DNA of 64,000 bases from Limonium bicolor (lineage: Eukaryota > Streptophyta > Magnoliopsida > Caryophyllales > Plumbaginaceae), in contig CM041776.1 in the NCBI GenBank assembly GCA_023374045.1, forward strand, positions 477,947,375-478,011,374, written 5' to 3'. The position numbers and the translations under genes are program-made. A model generated the notes under the pieces. The model was not told where the DNA came from and did not search any database. It was given only the letters and a program-made list of their open reading frames with translations. Positions 1 through 11,729 of the stretch are shown here, in pieces (the first letter of the stretch is position 1; the number at the start of each line of letters is the position of its first letter).

Positions 1-286
1 ATAACCGCTATCTATAGGTGAACAGGCTCGTCCCTTACTTATGTCGGCTACAAAACACCCGACAACATGCCCGGCAAAAACTCTTTTCGCTGCGCACATA
101 TGCCGTGTAGAAGGAACCCGGCTCTTCATCCGGTAAGGCCTGGTTTTTGATGCAGAACTTTGTCCCTTGCATGAAAACACTCAAAGCATAAGTCTGGTCA
201 TATAAAATGGCTTTTTGAACAAAATAATGTTATTACTACCTATTTTAATCTTATTTTAACTAATAATACTACAAATCTAGCTTACA
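1..286 (-). repeat. Athila-type 3' LTR, partial (window starts inside it)
   Basis: This stretch matches the right end of the LTR at 8400-9895 and its tandem copy at 9945-10300, with scattered substitutions. The shared part ends at CTAGCTTACA (286), giving a minus-strand LTR start of TGTAAGCTAG. The gypsy genes to the right read on the minus strand, so this is the 3' LTR. Only its first ~286 bases are in the window. Confidence 0.75.
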
Positions 287-1270
287 ATGAGATAATTCTT
301 CCCTAACTACCTGACTCTTATTCACAAGCATCACTTAATCTTTCTCATTTCATCAATAATATACAAGTAGGTATAAAGTAAAACATTCAATCTCAAAAAC
401 GGATCAAAGACTCATGGGCTATATTGCATAAGGGATTTTGCATCTCTCCTCTTTTCGGTTTCCAACATTCAGCTCTATTTCTCAAGAGTTTTTGAAAGTG
501 GCCAAGACACTCATCAATGGTTAATGGTTCAGCCCTATTTTTAAACGGTTTCTGAATCTAACCACGATTTTTGCATTTCAATAACGGGGAATTTAGGAGA
601 AAAACAAAAGAAAAAACTCTCATTTCTTGCTTTGATTTCAAGGCAATCTTGCAACTCATATTTTTTTTCTCTTTTCTTCTTTTCTTTTTTCCGAAGCTTT
701 TTCATTTTTTTTCCTTTTTTTATCACCTTTTTCTAAGATATTCCCCCTCAAGAATTGAACTATTTTGAAAAGGAAGAAAAGATATATTACCCAAAAGTAG
801 ATCAAGGACAAAAATAGAAGTAAGGTCATATACTCATGTTAACAAAAAGAATCACGAAGTGAGAAATGATATCTAAAGGTCATTAAAAAGCTTACCTCTT
901 GAGAGAACAAATATTTAGCCTTCCCTAATGTCAACTTAATCAAAGACATGCAAAAAGCTGAGTAGAAGGTTGATAAACTTAACACTTATTATATTGGATA
1001 AACTAGACAAGCTATATGTTTTTTTAAGTTGAAAACTAAAGAAAATATTTTTTTAAGGGGGGTCCCCCTACCCTACACTAGGCAGGAACACTGTCCCCAG
1101 TGTTCGAAAGATAAATAAAGAAATAAACAAATAAAGAATAAAGGAATAAGAATAAAGAAAGAAAAACTCCATTGGAGTGGATATGCGTGAAATGGGAAGG
1201 CCCTACACGTGGCCGTTGGCCAGAGCGTACTGGTGTGTAGAGCAACGACGCCATGCACGAGCAGTGGTCT
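287..1270 (-). other. Non-coding 3' region of the Athila-type element
   Basis: The region lies between the end of integrase and the 3' LTR, where complete Athila elements may carry an env-like ORF. I see no such ORF: the short ORFs here are low-complexity. A long pyrimidine tract runs from about 656 to 735. The purine-rich stretch next to the LTR (about 287-305) is only a weak PPT candidate. Confidence 0.5.
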
Positions 1271-2830
1271 TCATTTTGGTTGAGGGGAAGTTGTTGAGGA
1301 ATAAGGCATAATGAAGTTATCAAGGTAGACTGAATGTGTTATGGCAGGTTCACTGCATAAATACTTCTTCAAGCGAGAACCATTGACTTTAAAGCACCCA
1401 CCTTTGGCATTTTCAACTTCGAAGGCACCAGATGCGTTCATGGAAGTGATGGTGAAAGGTCCAAACCAATGCGATTTTAACTTCCCAGGGAAAAGTCGTA
1501 GACGGGAATTATAAAGGAGGACTTTATCACCAATCTCAAAGTGGCACATAAGGATGGCTTGATCATGCCACTTCTTAGTTATCTCCTTATATAGGCTGGC
1601 ATTCTCGTAAGCACTGTGGTGTAACTACTCAAGTTCAGAGAGCTGGAAGTTGTGCTTTATCCCAACAGCCTTAATGTCAAAATTGAGAGATTTTAATGCC
1701 CAGTAAGCTTTATGTTCAAGCTCTACTAGTAGATGACATGTTTTTCCAAACACCAGACGGAAAGGAGTGGTCCCTATAAGAGTTTTGAAGGCAGTCCTAT
1801 AGGCCCACAAAGCATCGTCGAGTTTTTGTGACCAATCTCGCCTAGATGAACTTACTGTTTTCTGTAAAATCCATTTTAACTCTCGGTTTGAGACCTCAGC
1901 CTGTCCATTGCTTTGGGGATGATAGGGGAGTGCTACTTTGTGATGAACTCCATACTTATGTAGTAGGGCATCAAATTGGCGATTACAGAAATGGGAACCA
2001 CCATCAGAAATGATTGCTCGGGGCACCCCGAATCTGGTGAAGATTTTTTCTTCAGAAACTTTTAGGACTGTTTTGGCGTCTCTGGAAGAACAGGAGACTG
2101 CTTCTACCCACTTTGAAACATAGTCCACAGCGACTAATATGTACTGATGGCCTTGTGATGAAGGGAATGGACCCATGAAATCGATGCCCCAAACATCGAA
2201 CAACTCTACTTCTAGGATGTTGTTCAAAGGTATCTCGTGGCGCCTGGAGATATTTCCCATCCTTTGGCAACTGTCACACTGTGAGACAAATTTGTGAGCG
2301 TCTTTATGTAGTGTAGGCCAAAACAAACCTGATTCTAGAACTTTAGCAGCCGTCCGGGTGGAACCGTGATGTCCTCCAGCCTCTTTAGAGTGACACATGT
2401 AGAGAACTGAGGTAGCCTCATTTTCAGGGATACACCTCCAGATGACCCCATCAGCACATACCTTAAAAGGTAAGGGTCATTCCAGAAGAAGTGTTTGATC
2501 TGGGAGAGGAATCTCTTCTTTTGCTGAAAAGGGAGTCCATGAGGAACTACTCTAGAGGCTAGGTAGTTGGCGATGTCAGCATACCATGGTTCTTCATTGC
2601 TTACTATCAACGCAGAGAATAACTCAACCCAATTGGCAAAAGTTCTCTTTTCAACCATGTCTTCTATTTGCTGGACGCTGAACACTGTCTCGTCTGGGAA
2701 GTATTCTTGAATAGGAACTCCATCATATGGTCTTGTGATACGGGACAAGTGATCAGCAACTCCATTATGGCACCCTTTCTTATCTACCACTAGAACATCA
2801 AATTCTTGTAGCAGGAGAATCCAACACAAC
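1271..2830 (-). pseudogene. Athila-type pol: RNase H end, integrase and C-terminal part (broken)
   Basis: This is the integrase end of a Ty3/gypsy polyprotein. The 257-residue frame at 1625-2398 shows a zinc-binding N-terminus ([10 protein letters not shown], then CDSC). The DDE core is visible as [18 protein letters not shown] and HPQSNGQAE, so all three catalytic acidic residues are present. The frame at 2335-2832 holds the RNase H to integrase connection (ADHLSRI). The C-terminal part at 1271-1549 (GDKVLLYNSRLRLFPGKL, WFGPFTI) is in the same frame as integrase but separated by a stop near 1625. A frameshift joins the 2335-2832 and 1625-2398 frames. No full-length product can be made. It lies downstream of RT in normal gypsy order; Athila assignment rests on overall similarity to that lineage. 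Confidence 0.85.
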
Positions 2831-4270
2831 AATCTTGGCTTAGTGTCTTGGTGAATAGGTATTTCAGGGCGGAGTGATCGGTGTGCACTATAACTTCACT
2901 TCCCCATGGATAAGAATGGAACTTATCAAGGGCGAAGACAACAGCAAGAAGCTCTTTCTCTGTAGTTGTGTAATTCTTTTGGGCATCCACAAGAGTCTTA
3001 CTTGCATAAGTTATAATCCGCAATACCTTATCCTTCTTTTGACATAGTGCAGCCCCCACAGCGTAGTCATTTGCATCGTACATGATCTCAAAGGGAAGAG
3101 ACCAATCAGGGGCAACGACCTCAGGGGCTGAGACAAGCTTCTCTCTGATGATCTCGGAAGCCTCAAAACATTCTCCTGTAAAGTTGAATTTAGTATCCTT
3201 GGCCAACAGATCACTTAAGGGCTTTACGATCTTTGAGAAGTCACCAATAAACCTTCTATAGAAACTGGCATGACCCAGGAATGCTCTTACTTTTTTTACT
3301 GAGGTAGGAGGAGGGAGCTTCTTGATGACCTCGACCTTGGCCTGGTCAACTTCAATACCTGCCTTGGAAACACGATTCCCCAAAACAATGCCCTCTTTTA
3401 CCATGAAGTGGCATTTTTCCCAACTCAGCACCAATTTGGTTTCTTCGCACCTGGCTAAGATTAGATCTAGTTGCTGCAGACATTCATCAAAAGTAGGGCC
3501 ATAAACACTAAAATCATCCATAAATACTTCAATACTTTTTCAATAAAATCAGCGAAAATTGCCTGCATGCAACGTTGGAAAGTAGCAGGTGCATTGCAAA
3601 GCCCAAAAGGCATCCGAGTATATGCAAAGGTACAGTAAGGGCAGGTGAAGGTAGTCTTATCCTGGTCCTCAGGTGCAATTGGGATTTGAAAATACCCTGA
3701 ATACCCGTCGAGGAAGCAATAAAATACTTGCCCTGCTAACCTTTCCAACATTTGATATATAAATGGGAGGGGGAAGTGATCTTTTCGGGTGGCTAAATTT
3801 AACTTCCTATAATCAATGCACATACGCTACCCAGTTGTATTTCTTTGGGGGATCAACTCCCCTTTATCATTTAGGACTGCTTCCCCCCCCCCCCCCCCCC
3901 CGTTTTGGGTACCACCTGGACAGGACTTACCCAAGGCTATCAGAAATGGGGTATATGATACCAGCGTCTAATAATTTGAGAACCTCGTTTTTGACAACTT
4001 CTTTTAGGTTGGGATTCAACCTCCTTTAAGCTTGCCTCATTGGTTTATGGTTTTCTTCCATGCAAATACGGTGGGTGCAAAAACTATGATCAATACCTTT
4101 TAAATCTACCAGACACCAACCTATGGCTCTCTTGTGATTTTCCAGGACTTCTAACAATTTGACTTCTTGTTCAGGAGAAAGAAGCAAGGAAATAATTACA
4201 GGAAGAGAGTTTATACCTGATAGGAAGACATACTTTAGATCAGAAGGAAGTTCCTTTAGTTTTACCTCTA
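2790..4270 (-). pseudogene. Athila-type pol: reverse transcriptase and RNase H (broken)
   Basis: The RT part reads CIDYRKLNLATRKDHFPLP, then MPFGLCNAPATFQRCM in the frame at 3467-3823. The catalytic MDDFSVYG opens the next frame at 2790-3521, so a single frameshift lies just before the active site, near 3530. RNase H follows in the second frame, with DANDYAVGAAL, TEKELLAVVFA and HTDHSALKYL carrying the expected acidic residues. Upstream, the N-terminal RT region (LLDAGIIYPISDS) can still be read, but it is broken by stops and by a 19-base homopolymer at 3883-3901. A further frameshift near 2830 separates RNase H from the integrase part. This is a dead copy. Confidence 0.87.
3883..3901. repeat. 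Poly(C) run of 19 within the RT pseudogene
   Basis: Nineteen consecutive C (poly-G in the sense of the element) sit where Athila RT normally reads a short Lys-Gly-Gly segment. The run probably grew from the glycine codons and adds to the frame disruption. Its length could also be an assembly estimate. Confidence 0.9.
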
Positions 4271-4566
4271 GTGGATGTTCAATGGAAGGTATGGCCTTTT
4301 AAGGTGGATACTCGAGCCTCTCCAGTGGTGGTTGATAACTTTTCCTTTTCCCATGTTGAGTTGCTCAACGACTGCATTGATCTCTTCCTGTGGATACTCG
4401 AGCCTCTCCAGTGGGTGTCAACCAAGGAGATAGAGAAAGCCTCTTCATCATTTATGAATTCGTCCGTGCTGTCGTCTGCTAGCAGACCAACACAACAAAT
4501 GGTATGAGCAGAAACACTTTTTCTTACCATCTATGTCATGTTTAATTCTATCTTCTTATCCTCGAA
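4271..4566 (-). other. Degenerate protease-RT linker
   Basis: Poorly conserved linker of the gypsy polyprotein with several stops. A segment of about 25 bases around GGATACTCGAGCCTCTCCAG occurs at about 4306 and again at about 4391, so part of the linker has been duplicated in direct orientation. Confidence 0.5.
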
Positions 4567-5365
4567 TTACAAGGTGACCTTGCCATCATAGACGTCAATG
4601 ACCGCTCTGGCAGTACTTAAGTATGGTCGCCCTAGGATCAGTGGGACCTCAGTATCCTCACTAATATCCAAGATGACGAAATCGGCGGGGAAGATGAATT
4701 TGTCAACTCTTACCACCAAATTTTCTACCATTCCCATTGGTGTGATGGAGGATCTATCTGCCAACTGGAGGGAGAAAGAAACGGGCTTCAGTTGACTGCC
4801 ACGGATCCTTGTGAATATGGAGTATGGCATGATATTAATACTCGCGCCAAGGTCATATAACCCATGGCCACAATCAACATTTCCAATACAGCAAGGCACT
4901 ATCGGCAATCCTGGGTCCTTCTGTTTGGGTGGCATTGCTCTTAACAGTGTTGCCGAGCACTCTTCCGTCAGTGCAACTGTCTCCAAATCTTTCATTTGCC
5001 TCTTGTTGCTCATCAGTTCCTTGAGGAATTTAGCATAGGTAGGCATCTGTTTTAAAGCATCTATCAAAGGAATATCAATAGTTAAGCGTTGAAATATTCC
5101 TAAGAATTTCTTAAATTGCTCATCCATATGCTTTTTCTTGAGCCTATTTGGAAATGGTAATTTTTCTTTTGCTTGATTATTGATAGAAGTGGAGACAGTA
5201 GAAGGAGATTTAGAAGTAGAGGGAAGAGAGATAGGAGCCTGTGTCTCCTGTGAGGGTATAGAAGGAGTTGTCTCCTCTACATCATCAGATGCCACTTGTT
5301 TTTCTTTTTCTTGATCCGAACCCACCTCCTTGCCACTTTTGAGAGTAACGGTGCTTGCATCTTTG
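4567..5365 (-). pseudogene. Athila-type gag-pol: protease region
   Basis: A 252-residue open frame covers 4567-5325. Its first ~70 residues are a low-complexity Ser/Thr/Glu-rich linker, followed by a conserved block (LPFPNRLKKKHMDEQFKKF, then ALTEECSA). The retropepsin-like protease then shows the catalytic DLGASINIMP and, 70-80 residues later, VPLILGRPYLSTARAVIDV. This segment is intact by itself. It was once continuous with gag to the right, and the 601-bp MITE at 5374-5974 now cuts that frame. Arrangement and sequence fit the Athila lineage. Confidence 0.85.
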
Positions 5366-5373
5366 CTTCCAAG

Positions 5374-5974
5374 TAGAGCTGATCATAATCAGGATAGCCC
5401 AACCGTCCAGTCCAGCCTGGCCCGTAAATTAGACCAATGGGCATGGGTAGAAAAAATAACTGGGCGAGTTTGGACAAAAAATAACAGCCCGAGTATTTTT
5501 TCGGACCGGGTTATGGCTAAATATTTTACCCAGTTGATGGCCCGGCCCGGTCCGAATGTCATAGTACATCTTACATTAGTATATGTTATTTTAAATATGT
5601 AAACAAAAGTAATAAAATACTTACAATAATACAGTGGTAGTTATTCAACTAAATGAACCGCATACACTTTGTCTTATAAAATTTATTTTATGTCATGCAC
5701 ACTCTTCAAAATCTATACTGCGTATCTTACTTTAAGATCTATGTTACTAAATAGATAAATTTGAGTTAAAAGCGGGCTGGGCGGACCGGGCTATGGCATG
5801 AGCATTTTTTTAGGTGGGCGGGTTGGGTTTAGGTGATTGGCCCGATTGGGCGGGATTGGGCTAAACCCTTGGTCCGATTAGGCAGGATTGGGCTAAACCC
5901 TTGGCCCGATTGGGCTGCAAATTTATGTCTAGCCCGGTCCGAACTCGGCCCGTCCGCCCAGTTGATCAGCTCTA
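5374..5974. mobile_element. hAT-type MITE inserted in gag
   Basis: The 601-bp insertion has 12-bp terminal inverted repeats, TAGAGCTGATCA at the left and its complement at the right. It is flanked by a perfect 8-bp target duplication, CTTCCAAG (5366-5373 and 5975-5982). TIR length and 8-bp duplication fit the hAT superfamily. The inside is non-coding and has repeated GC-rich words near both ends. It split the gypsy gag frame, so it inserted after the retrotransposon. Confidence 0.93.
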
Positions 5975-5982
5975 CTTCCAAG

Positions 5983-7470
5983 GATAACTGATTTCGCCTG
6001 CTCTCTCGGGTTTAATTGAGTTTGGGAAGGAAATTGGCCATGAGGCCTAGGTTGGGTAAGAAATTGTTGAAGTTGAGAATGCAAAGATTTTTGGTCCTTA
6101 CGCAATGTAGAGATTTCTTCTTGCGTATCTCTGGATTTATTCATAAGGGCCTTCGTCATATCCCTCATCTCGGCCATCTCAGCTTCAGAGTTGGATGAGA
6201 GTTGGGGTGATTGGTGAGAAGGCACTATGTTATAGGGAGGTTGGGCGAATTACCTTTGACCTCCTTAATAGCCGGAATTTTTTTGAAAGTTTTGGTATGG
6301 TTGGGAACCTCTTTGCCAAGGTTGCCGGTACCCTTGATTGTTGGCGACGTAGTTCACCTCCACAAATTCCTTAAGTTCTTGTAACATAGGACACTGCTCG
6401 AAATCATGTGATCCGCCACACTGTGTACAAGACACGTCATAAGGTGGTAAAGAAAACATAGAAGAACGAGTTACCTGAGCGGACGGTCTTTCATTAGCCA
6501 TGTTTACCTGTTGAGGGAGAGAACTTATAGCCAGTTGCTCCACAACTTTTTGTAGAGCACTTACCTTTGTGGACAGTTGAGCATTGCTCTCCAGCAATTG
6601 CTCGTGACTCTTCATTAACTTTTCAAATTTGTTATCACTTTCTCCAATATGGTACAAACCTGGAGTGTTGCCTCCTGCCCCTCTTGTGGCCTAGTCACTA
6701 ATTTCCTCGCATAGGGATTCAATCCCGTCCAGAAATTGTTCCCCTGGTTTCTTCAGGATGTCGGCGCCAAGGGAGGACAACACCATCGTCTTGTATTGGT
6801 TCACGAGCCCTTTGTAGAACAATTGAGAGAGTTGCTCCTTCGTGAGACCATGGAGGGGACATTTCAGAAGTAACCCCTTGAATCTATCCCAAGCTTCGCA
6901 AATGTTTTCTGATCCAGGTTGCTTGAAGTTATAGATCTCAGCGGTCATTTCCAACGTGCGACTCGGCGGTAAGAACTTGTCGTAGAACTTAGTCACCATG
7001 TCGTCCCACGTGGAGATGGTGTTTGGCGTCAAACTGTGATACCATTTGTTGGCTATGCCAGTAAGGCTGTGTGGGAAGAGGGAGAGGCGAGCATATTGCA
7101 AAACCGTGTCAGTAGCGGTAAGACTATTGACATGCTATAGAAATTTTGTCACGTGGAGTAATGCTTCATCTGGGTTGGAACCATCAAACATTCCCAACTC
7201 CTTGACACAATGGATTTGATGTTATGGATTCAACTTCTGCCATTCATCATAATCGGCTTGAGGAAGATGAGGGAGATTGATGGCCGGCTTCTGGCCTTGG
7301 TTTAAGGGCCTATTGATGTTGCATACTGTTTCCATCTTGCTCGAAGTACTTGGATCTCCTTGTATGTAAGGTAGGTTCTTCTTTTGCCTTAAGGTTCGAA
7401 GCAGTGTTCTTTCGATCTCTGGATCGTAGTATGTTACTTCATCAGAGAGATTGTGTGACCGAAGAAGCAT
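5983..7470 (-). pseudogene. Athila-type gag (broken)
   Basis: Four open segments on the minus strand (7222-7470, 6691-7101, 6265-6657, 5929-6225) lie in one frame, separated only by stop codons. The second segment has the retrotransposon gag domain (SLTGIANKWYHSL, then FKGLLLKCPLHG). The third has a coiled-coil-like stretch followed by the zinc knuckle CTQCGGSHDFEQC. The fourth ends at the MITE target site. This coat protein precursor would form the virus-like particle and bind RNA. At least four in-frame stops plus the MITE make it non-functional. The first Met at 7470 is the best start candidate. Confidence 0.85.
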
Positions 7471-8377
7471 TCACTAAAAAGAAGGCAAGTACCTAAGAGA
7501 TGACAAAAGGAACTGTTTTAATGTAACATGAAAAGAATATGTATTCACTAATATATACTTTTATTTTAAAAGAAGATAACATTGTCATTACATAAAAACA
7601 TATAAAAGAAACTACAATAAAACATATAAAAGATACTAAAATATATAACTAGTAGATAGCCCTAAACCTAGTATGCCTAACTCTACTAGTGAAGATCGCA
7701 TAGGAGGGGGGCCTTCGATGAACCCTATTGGTGAAGATACCCATATGAGGGAATCTTCGCCTAAGTTTATCCACGGGCAGAACCCTCATGCGCGCTGTAG
7801 TCCTAAGGCAGTGGTAGGCAAGGGCTGGTCTCAATTTCTTCCTCTTAATAAAAATTTCTACCCCTGTGCGGGGGTAGAGTTCATTCACTACATAGATATG
7901 CAGAAAATGAAAAAGATCCGACACCCCACTTTGCAACTTTGCCATCCAAATGTTTCTAGGCATCTTGAGCACAAAGTTGGACAAAGGGTGAGACAATTAT
8001 AAGAGGAAGGAAATCATATAAGAGAGAAACAAAGATAAAAAAATGATAAGTTGAAAGCGCCGGGTGGAATGCTGGATACGCAGTGTCCGGCTTCAGACTT
8101 CCTCTGATTGTGCCGGATCACGACACCCGGCATGTTTCGAAAACACGAGAACAAAAATAACAAATAATTAACACTCGGCGGCAACAAAAACAAAAGAAAT
8201 AGAACATGTCGGACATATTGCCGGATGTATAATACTTGGCCCTGACTTCCTCCGAATGTGCCGGGTTTATCTTACCCGGCATTGTGCACGGCATGTTCAA
8301 TAAATCAGAAATTAATGCAAAAAAATCAACGAATAACAATTATCAATTACCAACTTCAAGACTTGGACTAATTCCAA
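7471..8377 (-). other. Athila-type 5' leader (PBS to gag), non-coding
   Basis: No supported ORF. Between about 8055 and 8275 it carries several short CCGG-based inverted repeats. The clearest is at about 8253-8275, with 8-bp perfect arms TGCCGGGT and ACCCGGCA around a 7-base loop. Similar motifs recur in the adjoining LTR. Confidence 0.55.
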
Positions 8378-8396
8378 GTCCCCGGCAACGGCGCCA
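8378..8396 (-). other. Primer-binding site, tRNA-Asp type
   Basis: On the minus strand this reads TGGCGCCGTTGCCGGGGAC, the PBS motif usual for Athila-type elements. It lies three bases from the LTR edge at 8400. It fixes the element's orientation and the inner edge of the 5' LTR. Confidence 0.85.
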
Positions 8397-8399
8397 TTT

Positions 8400-9895
8400 T
8401 GCTAATCGAATTTTTGTAGGGTAAATTAATGTACAAAAGAATCAAATAATAAAGTAATAAAAGAATAAAACCTACAACTCTAAATACGGGTAGCAAAAAT
8501 ACCGATCAAAGTAGCAAGGAAGCATATTAAGACCAAGAATGTCAAACCCTAGGGACTTGTATAGAGAATGAGTCCTAGCCTTGGTAATTACTAATTCTTA
8601 CCAAATAAAAAGGTGGAAAGTGTGAAATTATTTCTAATCCTAACTAAACTAATTAAACTAACTATTCACAATGAACCAACCTTGATTAGGATCAATTACC
8701 AGTGTAAGAACTCATATGATCAAGGGTCAAACGTGACAAGTCTCGAAAAGGATTTTTTCTCGCAAAATGAATATGCTGGGTGTCATGCCGGACTTCTGAT
8801 ACCCAGCATATTCAAGAACTTTGAACGTGTCGGACATCTTCCATCTGGCATTACGCCCGGTATCTTCATTTCGTAAATACCATTTCCAGTTTCGAATATG
8901 ACAACAAGAACTCAACATTCTTATTCGCACCGTGCATAATTAATGCCGCGAATACATACAGAACAATAGAGAAATAAGAGATTAATCCTAAAGCTTAAGT
9001 CTTTGTTGCCTACTTTTCAGGACAACAAAATTTAAGATTACCCAAACTCTAATCTATCCTACTCTTGTTTTACAAACCTTAAATAAGACTTAGAAATAAG
9101 AGAACAAGAGAAGATCCTTATTCTACTTTTATGAAGATTAGAATTCTGGTTAAAAAACTTGTAAATTCCATTAATGATCAAGAGTGTTTACAAGGATAAT
9201 CTTCCTAAACAAAGCAATCAAGGAGTCTACTAAACCAACCAGACCATTGAGAGAAGATACAAGGTGGAACGAAAGTACAACTTGATGAGAATTCCCTCGT
9301 ACTCGATAATGTCTTCCTTCTGCAGGTTGGATTCGCAGCACTTCCTTGACAGCAGGTCGTCGTGATTTTGAGTGGTTTCTGAATGTAAAATGATGAAAAA
9401 GTTGTATTCTCCAAGTGTAGACTCATGGCCTTTTATAGACTTGAAAAATCTTCAGGTGCCGGATCCCATGTTGGGTAGAAGTCATCCGGCATGTGAATTA
9501 AACATGTGCTTTCCAGTAACGGTTGAAACCGTTAGGGTGCGAAAAGTCACTTGTGTCGGACAGGGATGTCCGTCACCATACCCGGCACTGGGCATTTGGT
9601 TAACGGTAAATAACCGCTATCTTTTGGTGAACAGGCGCATCCCTTGCTTATGCCAGCTACAGAACACCCGACAACATGCCCGGCAAAAACTCTTTTCGCT
9701 ACGCACATATGCCGTGCAGGAGGAACCCGACTCTTCATCCGGCAAGGCCTGGTTTTTGATGCAAAACTTTGTCCCTTGCATAAAAACACTCAAAGCATAA
9801 GTCTGATCATATAAAATGGCTTTTTGAACAAAATAATGTTAATACTACCTATTTTAATCTTATTTTAACCAATAATACTACAAATCTAGCTTATA
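8400..9895 (-). repeat. Athila-type 5' LTR (about 1.5 kb)
   Basis: On the minus strand the LTR ends ...GATTAGCA next to the PBS. It begins at 9895, where homology to the 3' LTR at 1-286 stops. The terminal dinucleotide is now TA instead of TG because of one substitution. It contains repeated TGCCGG/CCGGCA inverted repeats, for example arms TATGCTGGGT and ACCCAGCATA near 8770-8810 and TGCCGGAT/ATCCGGCA near 9461-9497. Confidence 0.75.
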
Positions 9896-10300
9896 AAATA
9901 TGATAAGTTTACGGCTTATCAGCATTGTTTGTTTATATGATAAGCTGGGCATTTGGTTAACGGTAAATAACCGCTATCTTTGGTGAATAGGCGCGTCCCT
10001 TGCTTATGCCGGCTACATAACACCCGGCAACATGCCCGGCAAAAACTCTTTTCGCTGCGCACATATGCTGTGCAGGAGGAACCCGGCTCTTCATCCGGCA
10101 AGGCTTGGTTTTTGATGCAGAACTTTGTCCCTTGCATGAAAACACTCAAAGCATAAGTCTGATCATATAAAATGGCTTTTTGAACAAAATAATGTTAATA
10201 CTACCTATTTTAATCTTATTTTAACTAATAATACTACAAATCTAGCTTATAAAATATGATAAGTCTATGGCTTATCAGTATTGCTTGTTTATATGATAAG
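9588..10300 (-). repeat. Tandem duplication of LTR end plus flank (357 and 356 bp)
   Basis: Unit 1 (9588-9944) and unit 2 (9945-10300) align end to end with a few percent differences and one-base indels. Each holds about 307 bp of LTR end and the same ~49 bp of non-LTR flank, rich in TGATAAG and CTTATCA. The junction therefore arose after insertion of the element. Confidence 0.85.
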
Positions 10301-11729
10301 AGTGATATGTGTGATATGCATGATGTGTGTAGATTATTTCCTTGACTGCCAAGCGTTTATTATTGTGCGCGATCGTCTATCGGACGATGTGATTTCGATT
10401 CTCATTCGATGAATACTAACAATTAAGAGACTTTAAAATTCCTGATTAACCTAAGTAAGACACTTAGGAATGAGACTCGGGATCCCCAGTCTCTAGAGCT
10501 TGAATCTCGAACATGAATATGACCTACACTATTTCTAGGTATGTACGTAAGACCTCGAAGGCAGTTATGATGATAATGAATTCTCCATAACCTAAGACTT
10601 AACTTTAGGTAGTTGATTAATGATTTAATCACATGTTGGAGAGCGTTTATATATGTTATGGAAATCCAATTAGTTTCGACTAATTGGTTGCGCATTAGTG
10701 ATCACCGGAGTATAACGTCCGGATCGGACTGGCTCCTCTTAAATTCCAACGGGCCTAGATAGACTGTTGGTCAGAGGGTGCTACTGTTGGCACACGGCTT
10801 CGGCCATTCATGGACGCCTTTATTAGGCAAGTGGAAGTCCCGGGATCGAATGATCCTTGGCAATGAGCACCTTGTGTGTACAGGGGACGATTGTCCAGTG
10901 AGATTAGTAACGGGTTGTCCTAACATGACACCACTGATTTTAAGAGTAAACTTAATGATAAATAACATGACTCAAAGGGAAAAAAATTACAAATACCTCG
11001 ATGGAAGCGATTATGCGTTCACGTGGTTGTATATTGTATGTTGTATGTTGTGAATGGATTATTACATCGATGGATTGTCACGTGTTTATTTATGTCATTT
11101 ATTTCCTTCTATATAAACTGTAAAATGAACTAGCATGTAATCAATCTCATGTTAAGACGGTTAAATGACCTAAGTGACCTAAAGGGTCTAGGATTACACT
11201 TTAGCATATTCAGCGTTTTCGCTGAACCTATACGGCACCCCATTACAGGTACTTGATTGTATTGCGAGCCAGAGTGCGGGATTTTGGGTAGAAGACCTTG
11301 ACTTTTGTATACATATCTTCAAACTTCATTTTGTATTGGCACACTACGATGTTAGATTCGGGATTTTAATTAGTAGCTCACTTGTGACTTTTGGAAAATT
11401 AGTTAGTGGTATACCTTTGATTATACCTTAGGGATGATACTCAGCTTTTGAATCACGGGTATAGTTAGGTAGGTCGCTCACTAATTACTTTTGGAATTTT
11501 AGTATTCTAAACTCGGTTTAAATATGTATCCTCGTCATCATAGCAATTATCATTGTACGGTTGATATAGTTGTAGGATTAGACGCTTCGTTATTCACATG
11601 GGTGGGTAACGGCGGGTAAAACCCGGGGTATTACGTTTAGGTTTTAAATGCCATTGCGACGATTTATTTTCTGCTATGATTTGTGTTAGTTAATATTGTA
11701 TTTGGGGCGCGATTAACGGGGGTGTTACA
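10301..11729 (+). repeat. LTR remnant related to the A/B/C family end
   Basis: The right end (about 11595-11729) closes with GGGGGTGTTACA, preceded about 125 bp earlier by ACATGGGTGGGTAACGGC. Elements A, B and C end the same way: an ACGTGGGTG..TAACGGC motif about 100 bp before GGGGTGTTACA. No matching start or PBS/PPT was found. The left boundary is uncertain and may lie anywhere from 10301 to 10750. Confidence 0.5.

Noticed and set aside
9891..9925. Athila LTR starting at TGATAAG beyond 9895
   Set aside because: The 3' LTR at the window start does not share this stretch, so homology ends at 9895/286.
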